A stretch of 64,000 nt of DNA from Hymenobacter sublimis (GCF_023101345.1 NZ_CP095848.1:2107501-2171500); one strand, 5' to 3'. Positions 17,844 to 31,100 are shown, counted from the stretch's first letter. Notes: generated by a model from the letters alone, not told the origin. Numbers and translations: made by a program.

Positions 17844-19347
17844 GGTGGGTTGAGCTAGTGGGTGAAAGAATCTGTTGGGTGAGGGCCTGGTGCCAGCGGG
17901 CATAGGCCGAGTGGTACTGCTCCTGGAGCGCCGGGGTAGGCTCCAGAGTAAGGATGCGCTCCAGGCCAACAAAGGCTTCCGCGGGGCTGGCGTAGAGGCC
18001 AACCCCTACCCCGGCGCCGCGGGCCGCGCCCTGGGCAGCATCGGTGTTGTAGAGCTCCAGCTCTACGTTGCCACTGTTCACGAAGGCCTCGCGGAATACC
18101 GGACTCAGGAACATGTTGGCGTTGCCGGCGCGCACCTTGCGCACCTGCACCCCCGACTCGCGCATGATGTCCATGCCGTAGTTCAGGGCGAAAACGATGC
18201 CCTCCTGGGCGGCGCGCAGCACATGGCTCCGGCCGTGAATATTGAAGCTCAGGCCGCGCAGCTCGGCGGTGGTAGGGCGGTTTTCCAGCACCCGCTCGGC
18301 GCCGTTGCCGAAGGGCAGGAACTGCAGCCCCTCCGCTCCTACCGGGGCCTGCGCCGCCAGCTGGTTCATCTCATCGTAGGGGATTTCGCCTACCACTTTA
18401 CGCAGCCAGCTGTTCAAAATGCCGGTGCCGTTTACGCACAGCAGCATGCCGTTGCGGGGCTGGGCCAGGGTGCTGTTCACGTGCACAAAGGCATTCACGC
18501 GGGAGCGGGCATCCACCACCGGCTGGTCGCTGATGCCGTAGACTACCCCCGAGGTGCCGGCCGTGGCGGCTATTTCGCCGGGCTGCAGCACGTTGAGGGA
18601 AAAGGCGTTATTGGGCTGGTCGCCGGCGCGGTAGGCAATGGGCGTCCCGGCGTGCAAGCCCAGCTCCTGGGCGGCGGCGGGCGTCAGGTGGCCCTGCTCG
18701 GCGAAGGTGTCCACTACCTCGGGCAGCAAGTCGCGGCTGATGCCGTAGTAGTCCAGCAGCTCCTGGGCCACGGCCTGCTCCCGGAAGTTCCAGAACACGC
18801 CTTCCGACAAGCCCGACACCGTGGTGCACAGGCGGCCCGTCATCTGGAAGGCAATAAAGTCGCCGGGCAGCTGAATTTTGTGGATTTGCTCGAAAATGGC
18901 GGGCTCGTTTTCCTTGACCCACCTGAGCTTGGAAGCCGTGAAGTTGCCGGGCGAGTTGAGCAGATTCTGCAGGCAGTACTCCTCCCCCAGCGCCTCAAAG
19001 GCCTGGTTGCCGTAGTCCACGGCCCGGCTGTCGCACCAGATAATGGCGGGGCGCAGCACGTGGCCGTTTTTATCCACCAGCACCAGGCCGTGCATCTGGT
19101 AGGTGATGCCGATGCCGGCTACCAGCGACGCATCGAAGCCGTAGTTCTGCTTCAGCTCGTGGGTAGCGTTGACGACTTCCTGCCACCACCGCTCCGGGCG
19201 CTGCTCGGCCCAGCTGGCCAGCGGCGCCGAAATTTCCATTTCCTTTTTAGGCGAAGTGACGCTGGCCAGGCAGCGGCCAGTATCCGCAGCCAGCAGCGCC
19301 ACTTTGATGGAGGAGCTGCCAATATCGTACCCGAGGAGGTAATTCAT
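17821..19347 (-). CDS. xylB: Xylulokinase (FGGY family)
   Basis: ATP-dependent kinase making xylulose 5-phosphate for the pentose phosphate pathway. The 508-residue product opens with the FGGY/actin-like phosphate loop [16 protein letters not shown]. Other family blocks are [27 protein letters not shown], the ATP-site motif [12 protein letters not shown], and the late [16 protein letters not shown] members also include ribulo- and glucono-kinases; the immediate xylA partner and the xylanase context make xylulokinase the clear choice. A LacI-type palindrome lies about 235 bases upstream of the start, suggesting control together with the rest of the locus. Confidence 0.95.
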   Translation of the reverse strand: MNYLLGYDIGSSSIKVALLAADTGRCLASVTSPKKEMEISAPLASWAEQRPERWWQEVVNATHELKQNYGFDASLVAGIGITYQMHGLVLVDKNGHVLRPAIIWCDSRAVDYGNQAFEALGEEYCLQNLLNSPGNFTASKLRWVKENEPAIFEQIHKIQLPGDFIAFQMTGRLCTTVSGLSEGVFWNFREQAVAQELLDYYGISRDLLPEVVDTFAEQGHLTPAAAQELGLHAGTPIAYRAGDQPNNAFSLNVLQPGEIAATAGTSGVVYGISDQPVVDARSRVNAFVHVNSTLAQPRNGMLLCVNGTGILNSWLRKVVGEIPYDEMNQLAAQAPVGAEGLQFLPFGNGAERVLENRPTTAELRGLSFNIHGRSHVLRAAQEGIVFALNYGMDIMRESGVQVRKVRAGNANMFLSPVFREAFVNSGNVELELYNTDAAQGAARGAGVGVGLYASPAEAFVGLERILTLEPTPALQEQYHSAYARWHQALTQQILSPTSSTHHVTQHAF

Positions 19348-19580
19348 GGTGGGAATGATGGGAAAGTTCGGGGAAGAATGCCAGGGTGTATGTTAAGTTG
19401 AACGACGGGCAGTCTGAAGAGGAATAGTTCTATTTATGCTTACTGGCTATGGTGCCGAAACTACTCATGCCCAACGATACGCAAGCATCCATTTTAAGCC
19501 ACTATTTTCCGAATATACAGTGAGTGTCTACACACCTACTACCGTCAAATCGGCTCCTATTCATTGTTTTTCAAATAAAC

Positions 19581-19614
19581 CTATCGAAACCGTTTTCGGA
19601 AACGGTTTCGATAG
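19581..19614. promoter_or_regulatory. Putative LacI-family operator upstream of xylBA
   Basis: A 34-base near-perfect palindrome: left half CTATCGAAACCGTTTTC, right half GGAAACGGTTTCGATAG, with one mismatched pair. Its core GAAACCGTTTTC closely resembles the GAAAACGTTTTC repeats of the palindrome upstream of the local LacI gene (44398-44429). The CG-centred symmetry is typical for LacI-family sites. Binding is inferred. Confidence 0.7.
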
Positions 19615-19811
19615 TCCGCAGCGCTTAATTTTATTTTCTTACTAATTATCTGAATAGTCAAATAGCCACTACCCCTGTCATTACAGTGCAGATAGGTGCT
19701 TTAGCTGAAAAAATTCTATTCGTCTACATGCAGCTAGCGTGTCGGGAGGTTTACTAGTACGTGGTAGGCTTCAGAAATTGTATGGTTCTGACGCGGGTCG
19801 ATCTGGCAGGT

Positions 19812-19974
19812 GCCTCACCCCTAGCCCCTTTCCGGGGGAGAGAGGAACTAGTTTCTAGAAGAAAGAAGCTGGGAGTTAGGAGCTAGAAGACAGTAGAGGG
19901 CAGCTGTTAGAACAGTTTAGAACAGTTTTTAGAGCTAGTCCCCCTCTCCCTCGGAGAGGGGCTAGGGGTGAGGC
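19812..19974. repeat. Long inverted repeat pair, CTAGCCCC/GGGGCTAG type
   Basis: Imperfect inverted arms of about 40 nt at 19812-19851 and 19935-19974 (GCCTCACCCCTAGCCCC... and ...GGGGCTAGGGGTGAGGC) with about 83 bases between. It lies just past the GH3 stop. A single related arm is at 8537-8580, so this is a third dispersed repeat family in the window. Confidence 0.75.
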
Positions 19975-19987
19975 AAGCTAGAGCTAC

Positions 19988-22174
19988 CTACCGCACCGCC
20001 AGGGTAGCCGTGGCGGGTTGGCTGGCTCCTAGAGCCACGCTGCGGGCCGAGGGTAAGGAGCCACCCACCGCCACGGTCACGGGGCCGTTCGGGGCCACCG
20101 ACTTGCCCTGAGCGTCAATTAGGGCCAACTGCTCGGGGGTAAGCGTGAAGCGCACGGTAGTGCTGGCGCCGGGCTGCAGTTGCACGCGGCGGAAGTTCTT
20201 GAGGGCGTAGCGCGGTACCTGCTGGCCCTGGCGCGGGGTGTGGGTCAGGTAGAGCTGCACCACTTCCTCCCCGGCCACTTTGCCCGTGTTGCGCACGGTG
20301 GCCTCCACTTCTACCGGCTTGTTTTTGGCCGCCCGCTTCGGCAGCTTCAGCCCCGAATACTCGAATTTGGCGTAGCTCAGGCCGTAGCCGAAGGGGTACA
20401 TCGGCTCCTGGCTCATGTAGCGGTAGGTGCGGCCCAGCATGCCGTAGCTTTCGTACGCGGGCAGCTGGTCGAGGCTCTTGGGAAAGGTGATGGGCAGCTT
20501 GCCAGAGGGCGACACCTTGCCGAACACCACGTCGGCAATGGCGTTGCCGCCTTCCTCGCCGGGGTACCAGGCCAGCACCACGGCATCGGCCAGCTCGTGC
20601 ACCTCGGCCAGGTTCATGGGCGAGCCGCCGGTAATGATGGCCACCAGGGGCTGGGTGTTGTTTTTGCGCAGGCCGCGCAGGAAATCAAGCTGGTTTTGGG
20701 GCAGGTTGTAGTCGAGCCGGTCGCCAAACGAAGGCGAGGCAATGGACTCGCCCTCCTCCCCTTCCAGCAGCCCGTTGATGCCCAGCACTACAAACGTCGC
20801 GTCGGAAGTGCGGGCCGTGCCGCTCACCCAGTCCACGCCGTTCTGATTGGGCCGATCGAGCAGGGCGCCGGGGCGGTACTGCATCTGGCTGGCCGGACTC
20901 ACCCCGGCCACCAGGCCTTCCAGAATGGTTTTCATCTCCGGGTTCACGCCGTAGTAGTTGCCCAGCAGGGCATCAAGGTTGGCGGCGTTGGGCCCAGTCA
21001 CGAAGTACTTGGCTAGGTCGTTGCGCAGGGGTAGTACGCCGTTGTTTTTGAGCAGCACGATGAACTTTTGGGCCGCCTCCCGGGCCAGGGCGCGGTGTTG
21101 GGGGCTGTTGATGACGCTAGCGGAAAGCTTATCGTAGGGGCTGCTGCCGGGCGCATCAAACAAGCCCAGCTTGAACTTGGTGCGCAGCAGAATGGCCAGG
21201 GAGCTGTCCATCTGGGCTTCGGTAGTCAGGCCTTTGCGCACGGCTTCGGGCAAGGACGGGTACACGCTGCCGCAGTTCAGGTTCACGCCGCGCTGCAAAG
21301 CCAGGGCGGCAGCCTCGGCAGGCGTTTTCACCACGTTGTGGCCCTTGTAGAAATCCACCAGCGCCCAGCAGTCCGACACAATGTGGCCCTTGAAGCCCCA
21401 TTGCTTGCGCAGCACGTCTTGCAGCAGGTACTGGTTGCCGCAGCACGGCTCGCCGTTGGTGGCGTTGTAGGCGCACATCACGGCCTCCACGTTGGCATCT
21501 ACCAGCTGCTTGAAGGCGGGCAGGTAGGTTTCCTGTAAATCCTGGGGCGAGGCCACGGCGTTGAACTCGTGGCGCAGCTTCTCGGGGCCGCTGTGCACGG
21601 CGAAGTGCTTGGCGCAGGCGGCCACTTTCAGGTGCTGGGAGTCGGGGCCTTGCAAGCCCTTCACGAAGGCCACCCCCAGGCGCCCCGTGAGGGTAGGATC
21701 CTCGCCGTAGGTTTCCTGGCCCCTACCCCAGCGCGGGTCGCGGAAGATGTTGATGTTGGGCGTCCAGAACGTGAGGCCGCTGTACTGCTGGCGGTAGCCC
21801 TTGGCCACGGCCGCGTTGTACATGGCCCGGGCCTCGTCGGAAATGGCGGTGGACACGCGCAGGGCCAGGTCGTCGTCGAAGGTGGCGCCCAGCCCGATGG
21901 CCTGGGGAAACACCGTGGCCGCGCCCGCCCGACCCACCCCGTGCAGGGCTTCGTTCCACCAGTTATAGGCCGGAATGTTCAGCCGCTCAATGGCCTTGCT
22001 GTTGTACATCATCTGGTCGGCCTTTTCCTCCAGGGTAAGGCGCGAAATCAGGTCCCGCACCCGCACGTTGACGGGCTTGCTGGGGTCGAGGTAGGCGACT
22101 GGGGCTTGCTGGGCTTGCGCCTGGGGCAGGCTGAGGCAGGCGAGCAGCCCGGAGAAGATCAGATGTTTCTTCAT
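19988..22174 (-). CDS. GH3 beta-xylosidase / beta-glucosidase
   Basis: Exported glycosidase expected to release xylose from xylo-oligosaccharides. The 728-residue product from ATG 22174 has a signal peptide (HLIFSGLLACLSLPQAQA), the GH3 barrel with NWWNEALHGVGRAG, INIFRDPRWGRGQETYGEDP and AAC-AKHF (187-192), and the catalytic nucleophile Asp268 in HIVSDCWAL. The second alpha/beta domain is present (about 370-580) and a fibronectin-III-like domain ends the protein. The NIFRDPRWGRGQE and VSDC patterns are common in GH3 xylosidases, which fits the locus. An upstream ATG at 22300 would add an unlikely 42-residue leader. Confidence 0.93.
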   Translation of the reverse strand: MKKHLIFSGLLACLSLPQAQAQQAPVAYLDPSKPVNVRVRDLISRLTLEEKADQMMYNSKAIERLNIPAYNWWNEALHGVGRAGAATVFPQAIGLGATFDDDLALRVSTAISDEARAMYNAAVAKGYRQQYSGLTFWTPNINIFRDPRWGRGQETYGEDPTLTGRLGVAFVKGLQGPDSQHLKVAACAKHFAVHSGPEKLRHEFNAVASPQDLQETYLPAFKQLVDANVEAVMCAYNATNGEPCCGNQYLLQDVLRKQWGFKGHIVSDCWALVDFYKGHNVVKTPAEAAALALQRGVNLNCGSVYPSLPEAVRKGLTTEAQMDSSLAILLRTKFKLGLFDAPGSSPYDKLSASVINSPQHRALAREAAQKFIVLLKNNGVLPLRNDLAKYFVTGPNAANLDALLGNYYGVNPEMKTILEGLVAGVSPASQMQYRPGALLDRPNQNGVDWVSGTARTSDATFVVLGINGLLEGEEGESIASPSFGDRLDYNLPQNQLDFLRGLRKNNTQPLVAIITGGSPMNLAEVHELADAVVLAWYPGEEGGNAIADVVFGKVSPSGKLPITFPKSLDQLPAYESYGMLGRTYRYMSQEPMYPFGYGLSYAKFEYSGLKLPKRAAKNKPVEVEATVRNTGKVAGEEVVQLYLTHTPRQGQQVPRYALKNFRRVQLQPGASTTVRFTLTPEQLALIDAQGKSVAPNGPVTVAVGGSLPSARSVALGASQPATATLAVR

Positions 22175-22619
22175 ACAGTAGGAAGGGTGGAAAATATGAA
22201 GGAATAGGCCTGGAAGCCGCCTGAACACGGGTAGGCTGCTAGGCTGTAGAGACGCGAAGTGTCGCGTCTCAATCGTTGTTGGCGTTGTTTGTTTTGTCAT
22301 TCCGACGCAGGAGGAATCTGGGTCAAGCCGTTGGATGGTAAACCCAGATTCCTCCTGCGTCGGAATGACAGGTAGTATTGGTTTTTCTCGACCAGTCGTT
22401 CTGGCGCCGAGACGCGAAGTGTCGCGTCTCTACAGCTGGTCTGCCGTTACTTCTGGCACCTCAATAGCCAGTAGAGTTGGGCTAGAATCAATTCAAGAAC
22501 GTCATGCAGAGCGCAGCGAAGCATCTCGCCCGAATCGTTGAGTTACTACCTAACATCAGCACGCGAGATGCTTCGCCTCCGGCTCTGCATGACGTTCTTT
22601 TTACTTTCTATCCACCACC
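22175..22619. repeat. 445-base gap with four stacked hairpin repeats
   Basis: Two copies of a small hairpin (stem GAGACGCGA / TCGCGTCTC, loop AGTG) sit at 22245-22270 and 22409-22434 in opposite orientation. They enclose a perfect 29-nt-arm hairpin of the GTCATTCC family (22295-22323 with 22342-22370). A GCATCTC-type imperfect hairpin follows at 22495-22599. No gene and no LacI-like palindrome are visible, so GH3 either shares the long upstream transcript or uses a promoter I cannot see. Confidence 0.85.
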
Positions 22620-24626
22620 CTAAGGCAGCACCGGTGCTACGCTGGCTTGAAAGGAGGAAGCGGGTAGCCCTTCTTTGTTGTAAAGATTTGCCCCTTCCGG
22701 GTTGTCGGCCCAGGCGTAGCGCACGGCCACGGGCGACGGCACGGCATCACTCCAAACCACCACGGTGTTGCCGTCAATCCGGGCTTGGGCCCAGACGAAT
22801 TTCTTGTCGGGGCCGGCCACGGCAAACTGCTTGAGCGGGCCGCCCCCTTTGACCTGCAGACCGGTACCCACGCTAGAAAAGCGCAGCGTGACCTTGTTGC
22901 CACTGACCTGCATGGACTGGTAGAGCGGCCCGGAGGCCACTACCTTTTTCTCGCCGTAGGCTACCTGCTGGGCTGCCAGCGCCAATCGGTGCCCCACGGT
23001 TTGCTTGTCCAGGGGGTGAATGTCGTTCCACTCGCCCGCGTCAAGGGCCACGGCCATACCGGTGCGCGGCACGGCCAGCGTCCGGCGCTGGGCCTCGCGC
23101 ACTTCGGCCCAGCCACTCTCGCTGGGCTCCGACTTCACGGCCATGAAATTCGCCAGCTGCACGTAGAGAAACGGCAAATCGGGCCGCTGGAAGTGGGTAC
23201 GCCAGTCGTTGATCAGGCTGGTCATCAGGGCTTGGTAATCCTGGGCCCTGCCGGCGTTCGACTCGCCCTGGTACCAGAGTACGCCCTTGAGGGCGTAAGG
23301 CAGCACGGGCGCAATCATGCCGTTAAACAGGGCCCCAGGCTGAAACTGAAACGGCGTGGTACCGGGTGTGGGCGGCAGGGTAGCGCCCAGCTTGTACTGC
23401 CACGGCCCGCGCAGATCCAGCGTCTGGCCGCCCGCCCGCAGCTGGTAGTTCTTGTCGAGGGTGAAGCCCCCGCGCCCGCCGTTGCTGATCAGGCGCACGA
23501 CCACTACGTTTTTGCCGGCCTTCAGCACGCCGGGCTTCACCTCGTACTTGCGGGGTGGGTACTGGTAGCCCGTGGTGCCCACCAGTTGGCCGTTGATGTA
23601 GGTAGAATCGGCATCGACCAGGGTACCCAGTTCCAGGCGGGCCGGCTGACCCACCATGGCGGCGGGCACTTCTACCTCCTTCCGAAACCACACTACCCCG
23701 TTTACCGGGCCCAACGGGGTTTGGTCGGCCCAGTAGCCGGGCACGTTCATCGTGGCCCAGCCGCGGGCATCATACTCCGCAGCCGACCACTTTTGCTGGC
23801 CGCGGGCCTCGCCCTGATCGGCCTGGTAGAGGCGCTGGTACCAGCTGGTTACGGCCGCGCCTTCCCGCCGCCGCAGCTCGGCTACCTGGGCGCTGTCCCG
23901 GTACTTATCGGCCTGCTGCACATACTTCGGAAACTGGCGTAGCGCGTCGGCGCTCAGCCAGGCTTCGGCCGGCGAACCGCCCACGGCGTCCTTAATCAGG
24001 CCCACCGGAACCTGGTATTTGGCGTTGATTTCCTTGGCGAAGAAGTAGCCCACCGCCGAAAACTGCAGCACGGTTTGCGGGTCGGCCGCTATCCACTTGC
24101 CCCCGGCTACGTCGGTGCGTGGCTTTTGCAGGGTATAAGCCATCGGCACCTCGTACTGCCGGATGCGCGGGTTGGCAGCCTGGGCAATAACTTCCGGAAA
24201 CTTGTCGCGCAGGCGCGACATGGGCGTCTCCATGTTCGACTGCCCCGACAACAGCCACACGTCGCCCACCAGCACATCCTTCAGCGTAATGCGGTTGCTG
24301 GCCGTAATATCCAGCTGGTAAGGCCCCCCGGCTTTCAGGGCCGGCAGACTGATTTGCCATTTGCCATCCTTGCCCGCGGCGGTTTGGTGGGTCTGGCCGT
24401 TGAACTTAAGGGCCACCTTCTCGCCGGGCGCGGCCCAGCCCCAGATGTTCACGTTGGTGTCGCGCTGCAGCACCATCCCGTCGCTGACCAGCTTCGGCAG
24501 GCGCACCTGCGCCTTGGTGTCGGTGGGTGCCAGCAAGTAGCTACCGAGTAAGGCAAGCACCAGGCCTTGCCGACCCAGGGTAACTGGCCTAGAAAGCAAC
24601 GGGCTAGAAAAGAGGAAATGCATCAT
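22620..24626 (-). CDS. Sialate O-acetylesterase-type carbohydrate esterase (SGNH fold, CE20-like)
   Basis: Exported esterase expected to remove acetyl groups from xylan or its oligosaccharides. The 668-residue product has a signal region (LVLALLGSYLLAPTDTKA), then an immunoglobulin-like domain and the catalytic Ser130 in LLSGQSNMETP. An inserted jelly-roll resembling a galactose-binding domain lies about 305-420; after it come GVLWYQGESNAG and the Asp/His pair in DAGEWNDIHPLDK. This layout is that of the sialate O-acetylesterase family, now partly placed in CE20 with acetylxylan/xyloglucan esterases. Sialic acid is unlikely here; the xylan neighbours point to plant acetyl groups. The specificity is inference. 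Confidence 0.87.
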   Translation of the reverse strand: MMHFLFSSPLLSRPVTLGRQGLVLALLGSYLLAPTDTKAQVRLPKLVSDGMVLQRDTNVNIWGWAAPGEKVALKFNGQTHQTAAGKDGKWQISLPALKAGGPYQLDITASNRITLKDVLVGDVWLLSGQSNMETPMSRLRDKFPEVIAQAANPRIRQYEVPMAYTLQKPRTDVAGGKWIAADPQTVLQFSAVGYFFAKEINAKYQVPVGLIKDAVGGSPAEAWLSADALRQFPKYVQQADKYRDSAQVAELRRREGAAVTSWYQRLYQADQGEARGQQKWSAAEYDARGWATMNVPGYWADQTPLGPVNGVVWFRKEVEVPAAMVGQPARLELGTLVDADSTYINGQLVGTTGYQYPPRKYEVKPGVLKAGKNVVVVRLISNGGRGGFTLDKNYQLRAGGQTLDLRGPWQYKLGATLPPTPGTTPFQFQPGALFNGMIAPVLPYALKGVLWYQGESNAGRAQDYQALMTSLINDWRTHFQRPDLPFLYVQLANFMAVKSEPSESGWAEVREAQRRTLAVPRTGMAVALDAGEWNDIHPLDKQTVGHRLALAAQQVAYGEKKVVASGPLYQSMQVSGNKVTLRFSSVGTGLQVKGGGPLKQFAVAGPDKKFVWAQARIDGNTVVVWSDAVPSPVAVRYAWADNPEGANLYNKEGLPASSFQASVAPVLP

Positions 24627-24717
24627 ATGAGTGGTTTATTACTACATGTACCGTTCGATTTGCCGCGCATGTGACTTGCGTGCTCAGCCCTTGGGCGAGC
24701 CTTGCTCCTTTACCGGC

Positions 24718-28072
<3,355 letters not shown>

Positions 28073-28084
28073 GGGGCCAGGGGG

Positions 28085-29677
28085 TTACTTGGTTCCGGTA
28101 GTGGTGTCCGCAATGCGGAAGTAGTCGAAGTCGGCGTAGCCGCCAGCCGTCTTGGTGGCGTAGGTGAACAGCCCAAACCGGTAGCCCATAAAATGCGGCA
28201 GCGTGTAGGCCATCTTGAGCGGCGCCCCAATGGCTTTCCAAGCCTTTCCATCGAGGCTATAATAAAAAGTGGCCACGTCTTTGCGCTCCGTGAAGTCACA
28301 CTCTGCTTTGAAATAGACGGTATTCTGCGTCAGGGGCAGGCGTTGCAGCTCCACAGGCTTCTCCATTTCGGCGCTAATCATGACGATGGATTTGGCGCCG
28401 TTGCGGTAGTCTACCCCCACTAGGCCGTACCGTTTTTGCAGCAGGGCTAGGCCAGCAACATCTCCCTCTTTCAGGTGCGACACATCCAGGGCGGTGGTGC
28501 CGGCGCAGGTCGGCCCGATGGTGCGCTGGGTGAGGGTATTGCGAGCCAGCAGGAAGGTAGTGTCTAGGCGGCCGGTTTTCAGGCGCAGGTAGCCCGCCCG
28601 GTCGGTAAGCGACCAGAGGGAGTTTTCGGGATTGTGGTTCCACTGCCACACCAGCGGCAGGGCAGGTTCACCCTTACGCCGGTTAAACTCATCCGACGCT
28701 ACGATGCCCGGAATCAGGCCTTTGCTGGGCGGTAAGGGTAGCGTCTGGGGTACTTTGCCGGCCGGACTTCCCAGTACGGGCCAGCCATCAGTCCACGTCA
28801 CAGGCACCAGGTACGGGATGCGGCCCACGGCCCCGTAGTCGCGGAACAGGTAGGAAAACCACCGGCCATCGGGCGTGTCGATGAGGCCGCCCTGCGCCAC
28901 GCCCAGATCTTGCAGCGCCACCCGCCCTTCGTAGGGGCCGGTGAGCTTGTCGGCCCGGTGCACCACCACGGTGCGCATGCCGCCTTTGGGCCAGGTGATG
29001 TTGAAGAGGTAGTACTTTCCTTTGATTTTGAACAGTTGGGAGCCTTCGGCGGGCAGGCCTAGGTTGGGGCCGGCCGGGGCACTGGCGTTTTCAATCAGCA
29101 CCTGCTCCGTGGCGCCGGGCTTCACGCCGGAGGCGTCGGCCGTTAGCTCAATCAGCCGCAGCTTGCCGGCGCCATACACCAGGTACACGCGGCCATCATC
29201 GTCAAAAAACAAGGAGTGGTCGTGGTAGCTGGGCTTAAACGACGCGACTTTCCAGGGACCCTTTTCAATATTCTTGGTGGAATACACGTAAGTTTTGCCG
29301 GTCGTTTGGGCGAAGGTCGAGACGTAGTAGGTGCCCTGGTGAAACCGCAGGCTACTCGCCCACGAGCCCCGACCGTAGGTGCTCTTGCCGTTTGTCAGCG
29401 TCAGCTCATCCAGGCTACCTAGCATGTCGGACGCGTAACTGACCAAGTGCCAGTTCACCAAGTCCGTCGACTTCATAATGGGCACGCCCGGACTCATGTG
29501 CATGGTCGTGCTGCTCATGTAGTAGGTCGTGCCCACCCGAATCATGGCCATATCCGGCACATCGGCGAAGATGACCGGGTTTTGCGCCTGCTGCACTTGC
29601 GCCGCGAGCGGCGAAACCGCAGCTGAGGCAAGGACTAGCCCGAAGACAAAAGCACTTTGCTTGATGGAGTAAGACAT
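28085..29677 (-). CDS. GH43 beta-xylosidase-type enzyme with C-terminal beta-sandwich
   Basis: Exported enzyme of about 530 residues; the start at 29677 gives MSYSIKQSAFVFGLVLASA, a clear signal peptide, whereas the ATG at 29743 gives an unlike leader. The N-terminal propeller carries NPVIFADVPDMAMIRVG (with Asp in the base position) and ends near residue 315. A linker and DEFNRR start a second beta-sandwich (about 330-530, CBM91/DUF1349-like), common in GH43 subfamilies that act on xylo- and arabinoxylo-oligosaccharides. The start lies 26 bases beyond the end of GH8, so the two genes do not overlap. Exact specificity is not readable. Confidence 0.9.
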   Translation of the reverse strand: MSYSIKQSAFVFGLVLASAAVSPLAAQVQQAQNPVIFADVPDMAMIRVGTTYYMSSTTMHMSPGVPIMKSTDLVNWHLVSYASDMLGSLDELTLTNGKSTYGRGSWASSLRFHQGTYYVSTFAQTTGKTYVYSTKNIEKGPWKVASFKPSYHDHSLFFDDDGRVYLVYGAGKLRLIELTADASGVKPGATEQVLIENASAPAGPNLGLPAEGSQLFKIKGKYYLFNITWPKGGMRTVVVHRADKLTGPYEGRVALQDLGVAQGGLIDTPDGRWFSYLFRDYGAVGRIPYLVPVTWTDGWPVLGSPAGKVPQTLPLPPSKGLIPGIVASDEFNRRKGEPALPLVWQWNHNPENSLWSLTDRAGYLRLKTGRLDTTFLLARNTLTQRTIGPTCAGTTALDVSHLKEGDVAGLALLQKRYGLVGVDYRNGAKSIVMISAEMEKPVELQRLPLTQNTVYFKAECDFTERKDVATFYYSLDGKAWKAIGAPLKMAYTLPHFMGYRFGLFTYATKTAGGYADFDYFRIADTTTGTK

Positions 29678-29702
29678 GGCAAAAACTACCGGGGCAAGTG
29701 GT

Positions 29703-31010
29703 TTAGTGGTGAGGCGCCGGTTTGATAGCCTGGTAGTTACCACTCAGATGCAGCAAGCTGAACAGGTACAGCAGGCCATCGTAGTACGGGTCGAAGTAGC
29801 CGTCTTCGTAGGGCGCTAGCTTGGCATTCCAGAGCGCGTGCACGAAGTCCAGCTTCTGCTTGTCCTGACTGGCCAGGGAGGCCGCGGCGGAGGTAGCTAC
29901 CAGGCCCAGCGAATGCCGGAGCTTCTTGACGTCGCCGGCTTGCAGAATGAAATCGGGCCGGGAGCCATCCACGTTGAACTGGTCTTCGAAGGTGGTGAGG
30001 CCCTTGCTGCGCAGAAAACCCTGGAAACGTTGGGCGTACTGCTCCTGCCAGGCCTTATCCTTGCCAAACCACACGTAGTCCATGGCAATGTTCATGGGTA
30101 CTCGCCAGGAATCGTAGCGGAAGGCCGGCGGGGCCCACTTGGTAGCGTGAAGTGCCCCGCTGAACTCGGTGTAGTCGTAATTGAGGCCGGTTACGGGGTT
30201 ACAGGCGCGGTGCAGAAACGCCCGCGACGTATCGGCGCAGGCCCGGTAAAACTGCTCGTGCCCATCCTTGGCATACGCAGCCCACACCTCCAGAAAAGCT
30301 GGCAGGTGGTACGAGGGGTCGGTCCAGGTATACATGTCGCCCACCGGCACAAAAGATATTTGCTTGTGCTGGGTGTTGATGAGGTTATACACGTTGCCGG
30401 TGCCATCCTTTTGCCACATGGCATCCAGGATGTTGCGCGCCTCTTGGTAGTAGTTGATGCCGGTCGTATTTCCCCAGCGGTTGGCGGCGAATAACAGACT
30501 GGTCACGAAGTACAGCTCGCCATCGGAAGCCGGCCCCTCGGAGTTGCGCTTCATGGTGGCCGGGTTGATGCTCCAGGCGAAATAGCCCCTCAAGGGTCCC
30601 TCCTGGTGCTGCAGGTACTTCTTCGACCAGCGCCAGATGCGGTCAAACACCTCCTTCTTGTTCAGTTGCACCGCCACCATCAAGCCATACGAAACCCCTT
30701 CGGTCCGCACGTCGTGGTTCTTCAAATCCGACACGTAGGCCATGGAGTCGCCCACTTCGAAGTACACCCGGTTAGGCCCCTCGAACACGTCGTGGTAGGC
30801 CTGCGTCACTTTCTTGTCGATGTCGGCCTGGCTATAGCCCGCTTCCCGCAGCAGGTTGGGGTACTGCCCCGTGTAAAACGCTCCTTTCCGGGTTGGTTTC
30901 GCCGGTTTAGGTAGGCGCTGCGCCGTGCTGCTGCCTAGGCCTATATACAGCACACACAGCAGCAGACAAATACTCTTGGTCCGTTGAAGAAATGTGAGAT
31001 ATAGGTTCAT
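29703..31010 (-). CDS. GH8 xylanase / reducing-end xylose-releasing exo-oligoxylanase type
   Basis: Exported enzyme of 435 residues with an (alpha/alpha)6 barrel. The GH8 acid Glu104 is in DVRTEGVSYGLM, with an Asp at 163 in ASDGELYFVTSL; other blocks are YFAWSINP, DPSYHLPAFLEVWA and YDSWRVPMNIAMDYVWF. GH8 members include chitosanases, cellulases and xylanases, among them Rex enzymes that release xylose from the reducing end of oligosaccharides. The surrounding xylan genes and the length favour the xylanase/Rex group. The N-terminal hydrophobic stretch SICLLLCVLYIGLGSS suggests export; there is a Cys within it but no clean lipobox. Confidence 0.9.
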   Translation of the reverse strand: MNLYLTFLQRTKSICLLLCVLYIGLGSSTAQRLPKPAKPTRKGAFYTGQYPNLLREAGYSQADIDKKVTQAYHDVFEGPNRVYFEVGDSMAYVSDLKNHDVRTEGVSYGLMVAVQLNKKEVFDRIWRWSKKYLQHQEGPLRGYFAWSINPATMKRNSEGPASDGELYFVTSLLFAANRWGNTTGINYYQEARNILDAMWQKDGTGNVYNLINTQHKQISFVPVGDMYTWTDPSYHLPAFLEVWAAYAKDGHEQFYRACADTSRAFLHRACNPVTGLNYDYTEFSGALHATKWAPPAFRYDSWRVPMNIAMDYVWFGKDKAWQEQYAQRFQGFLRSKGLTTFEDQFNVDGSRPDFILQAGDVKKLRHSLGLVATSAAASLASQDKQKLDFVHALWNAKLAPYEDGYFDPYYDGLLYLFSLLHLSGNYQAIKPAPHH

Positions 31011-31100
31011 CGACCAAGCTTCTGGATGTGACTGCGTGTGCTGTTCCGTGAGTAACCTACTGGCGGCAAGTAGGCCAGGGAGCCAGCCGCCGGTACAGGC

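Larger units (their letters stand above)
19348..19987. other. 640-base non-coding region between GH3 and xylB
   Basis: This AT-richer gap holds the operator-like palindrome at 19581-19614 and the long repeat pair at 19812-19974, listed separately. I see no reliable open frame. A small open frame at 19436-19645 crosses the palindrome and is not convincing. The xylB promoter should be here, but I found no good TAnnTTTG element. Confidence 0.7.

Noticed and set aside
17875..19401. 508-codon plus-strand open frame opposite xylB
   Set aside because: Long only because the GC-rich xylB frame has few stops on the other strand; no protein family visible.
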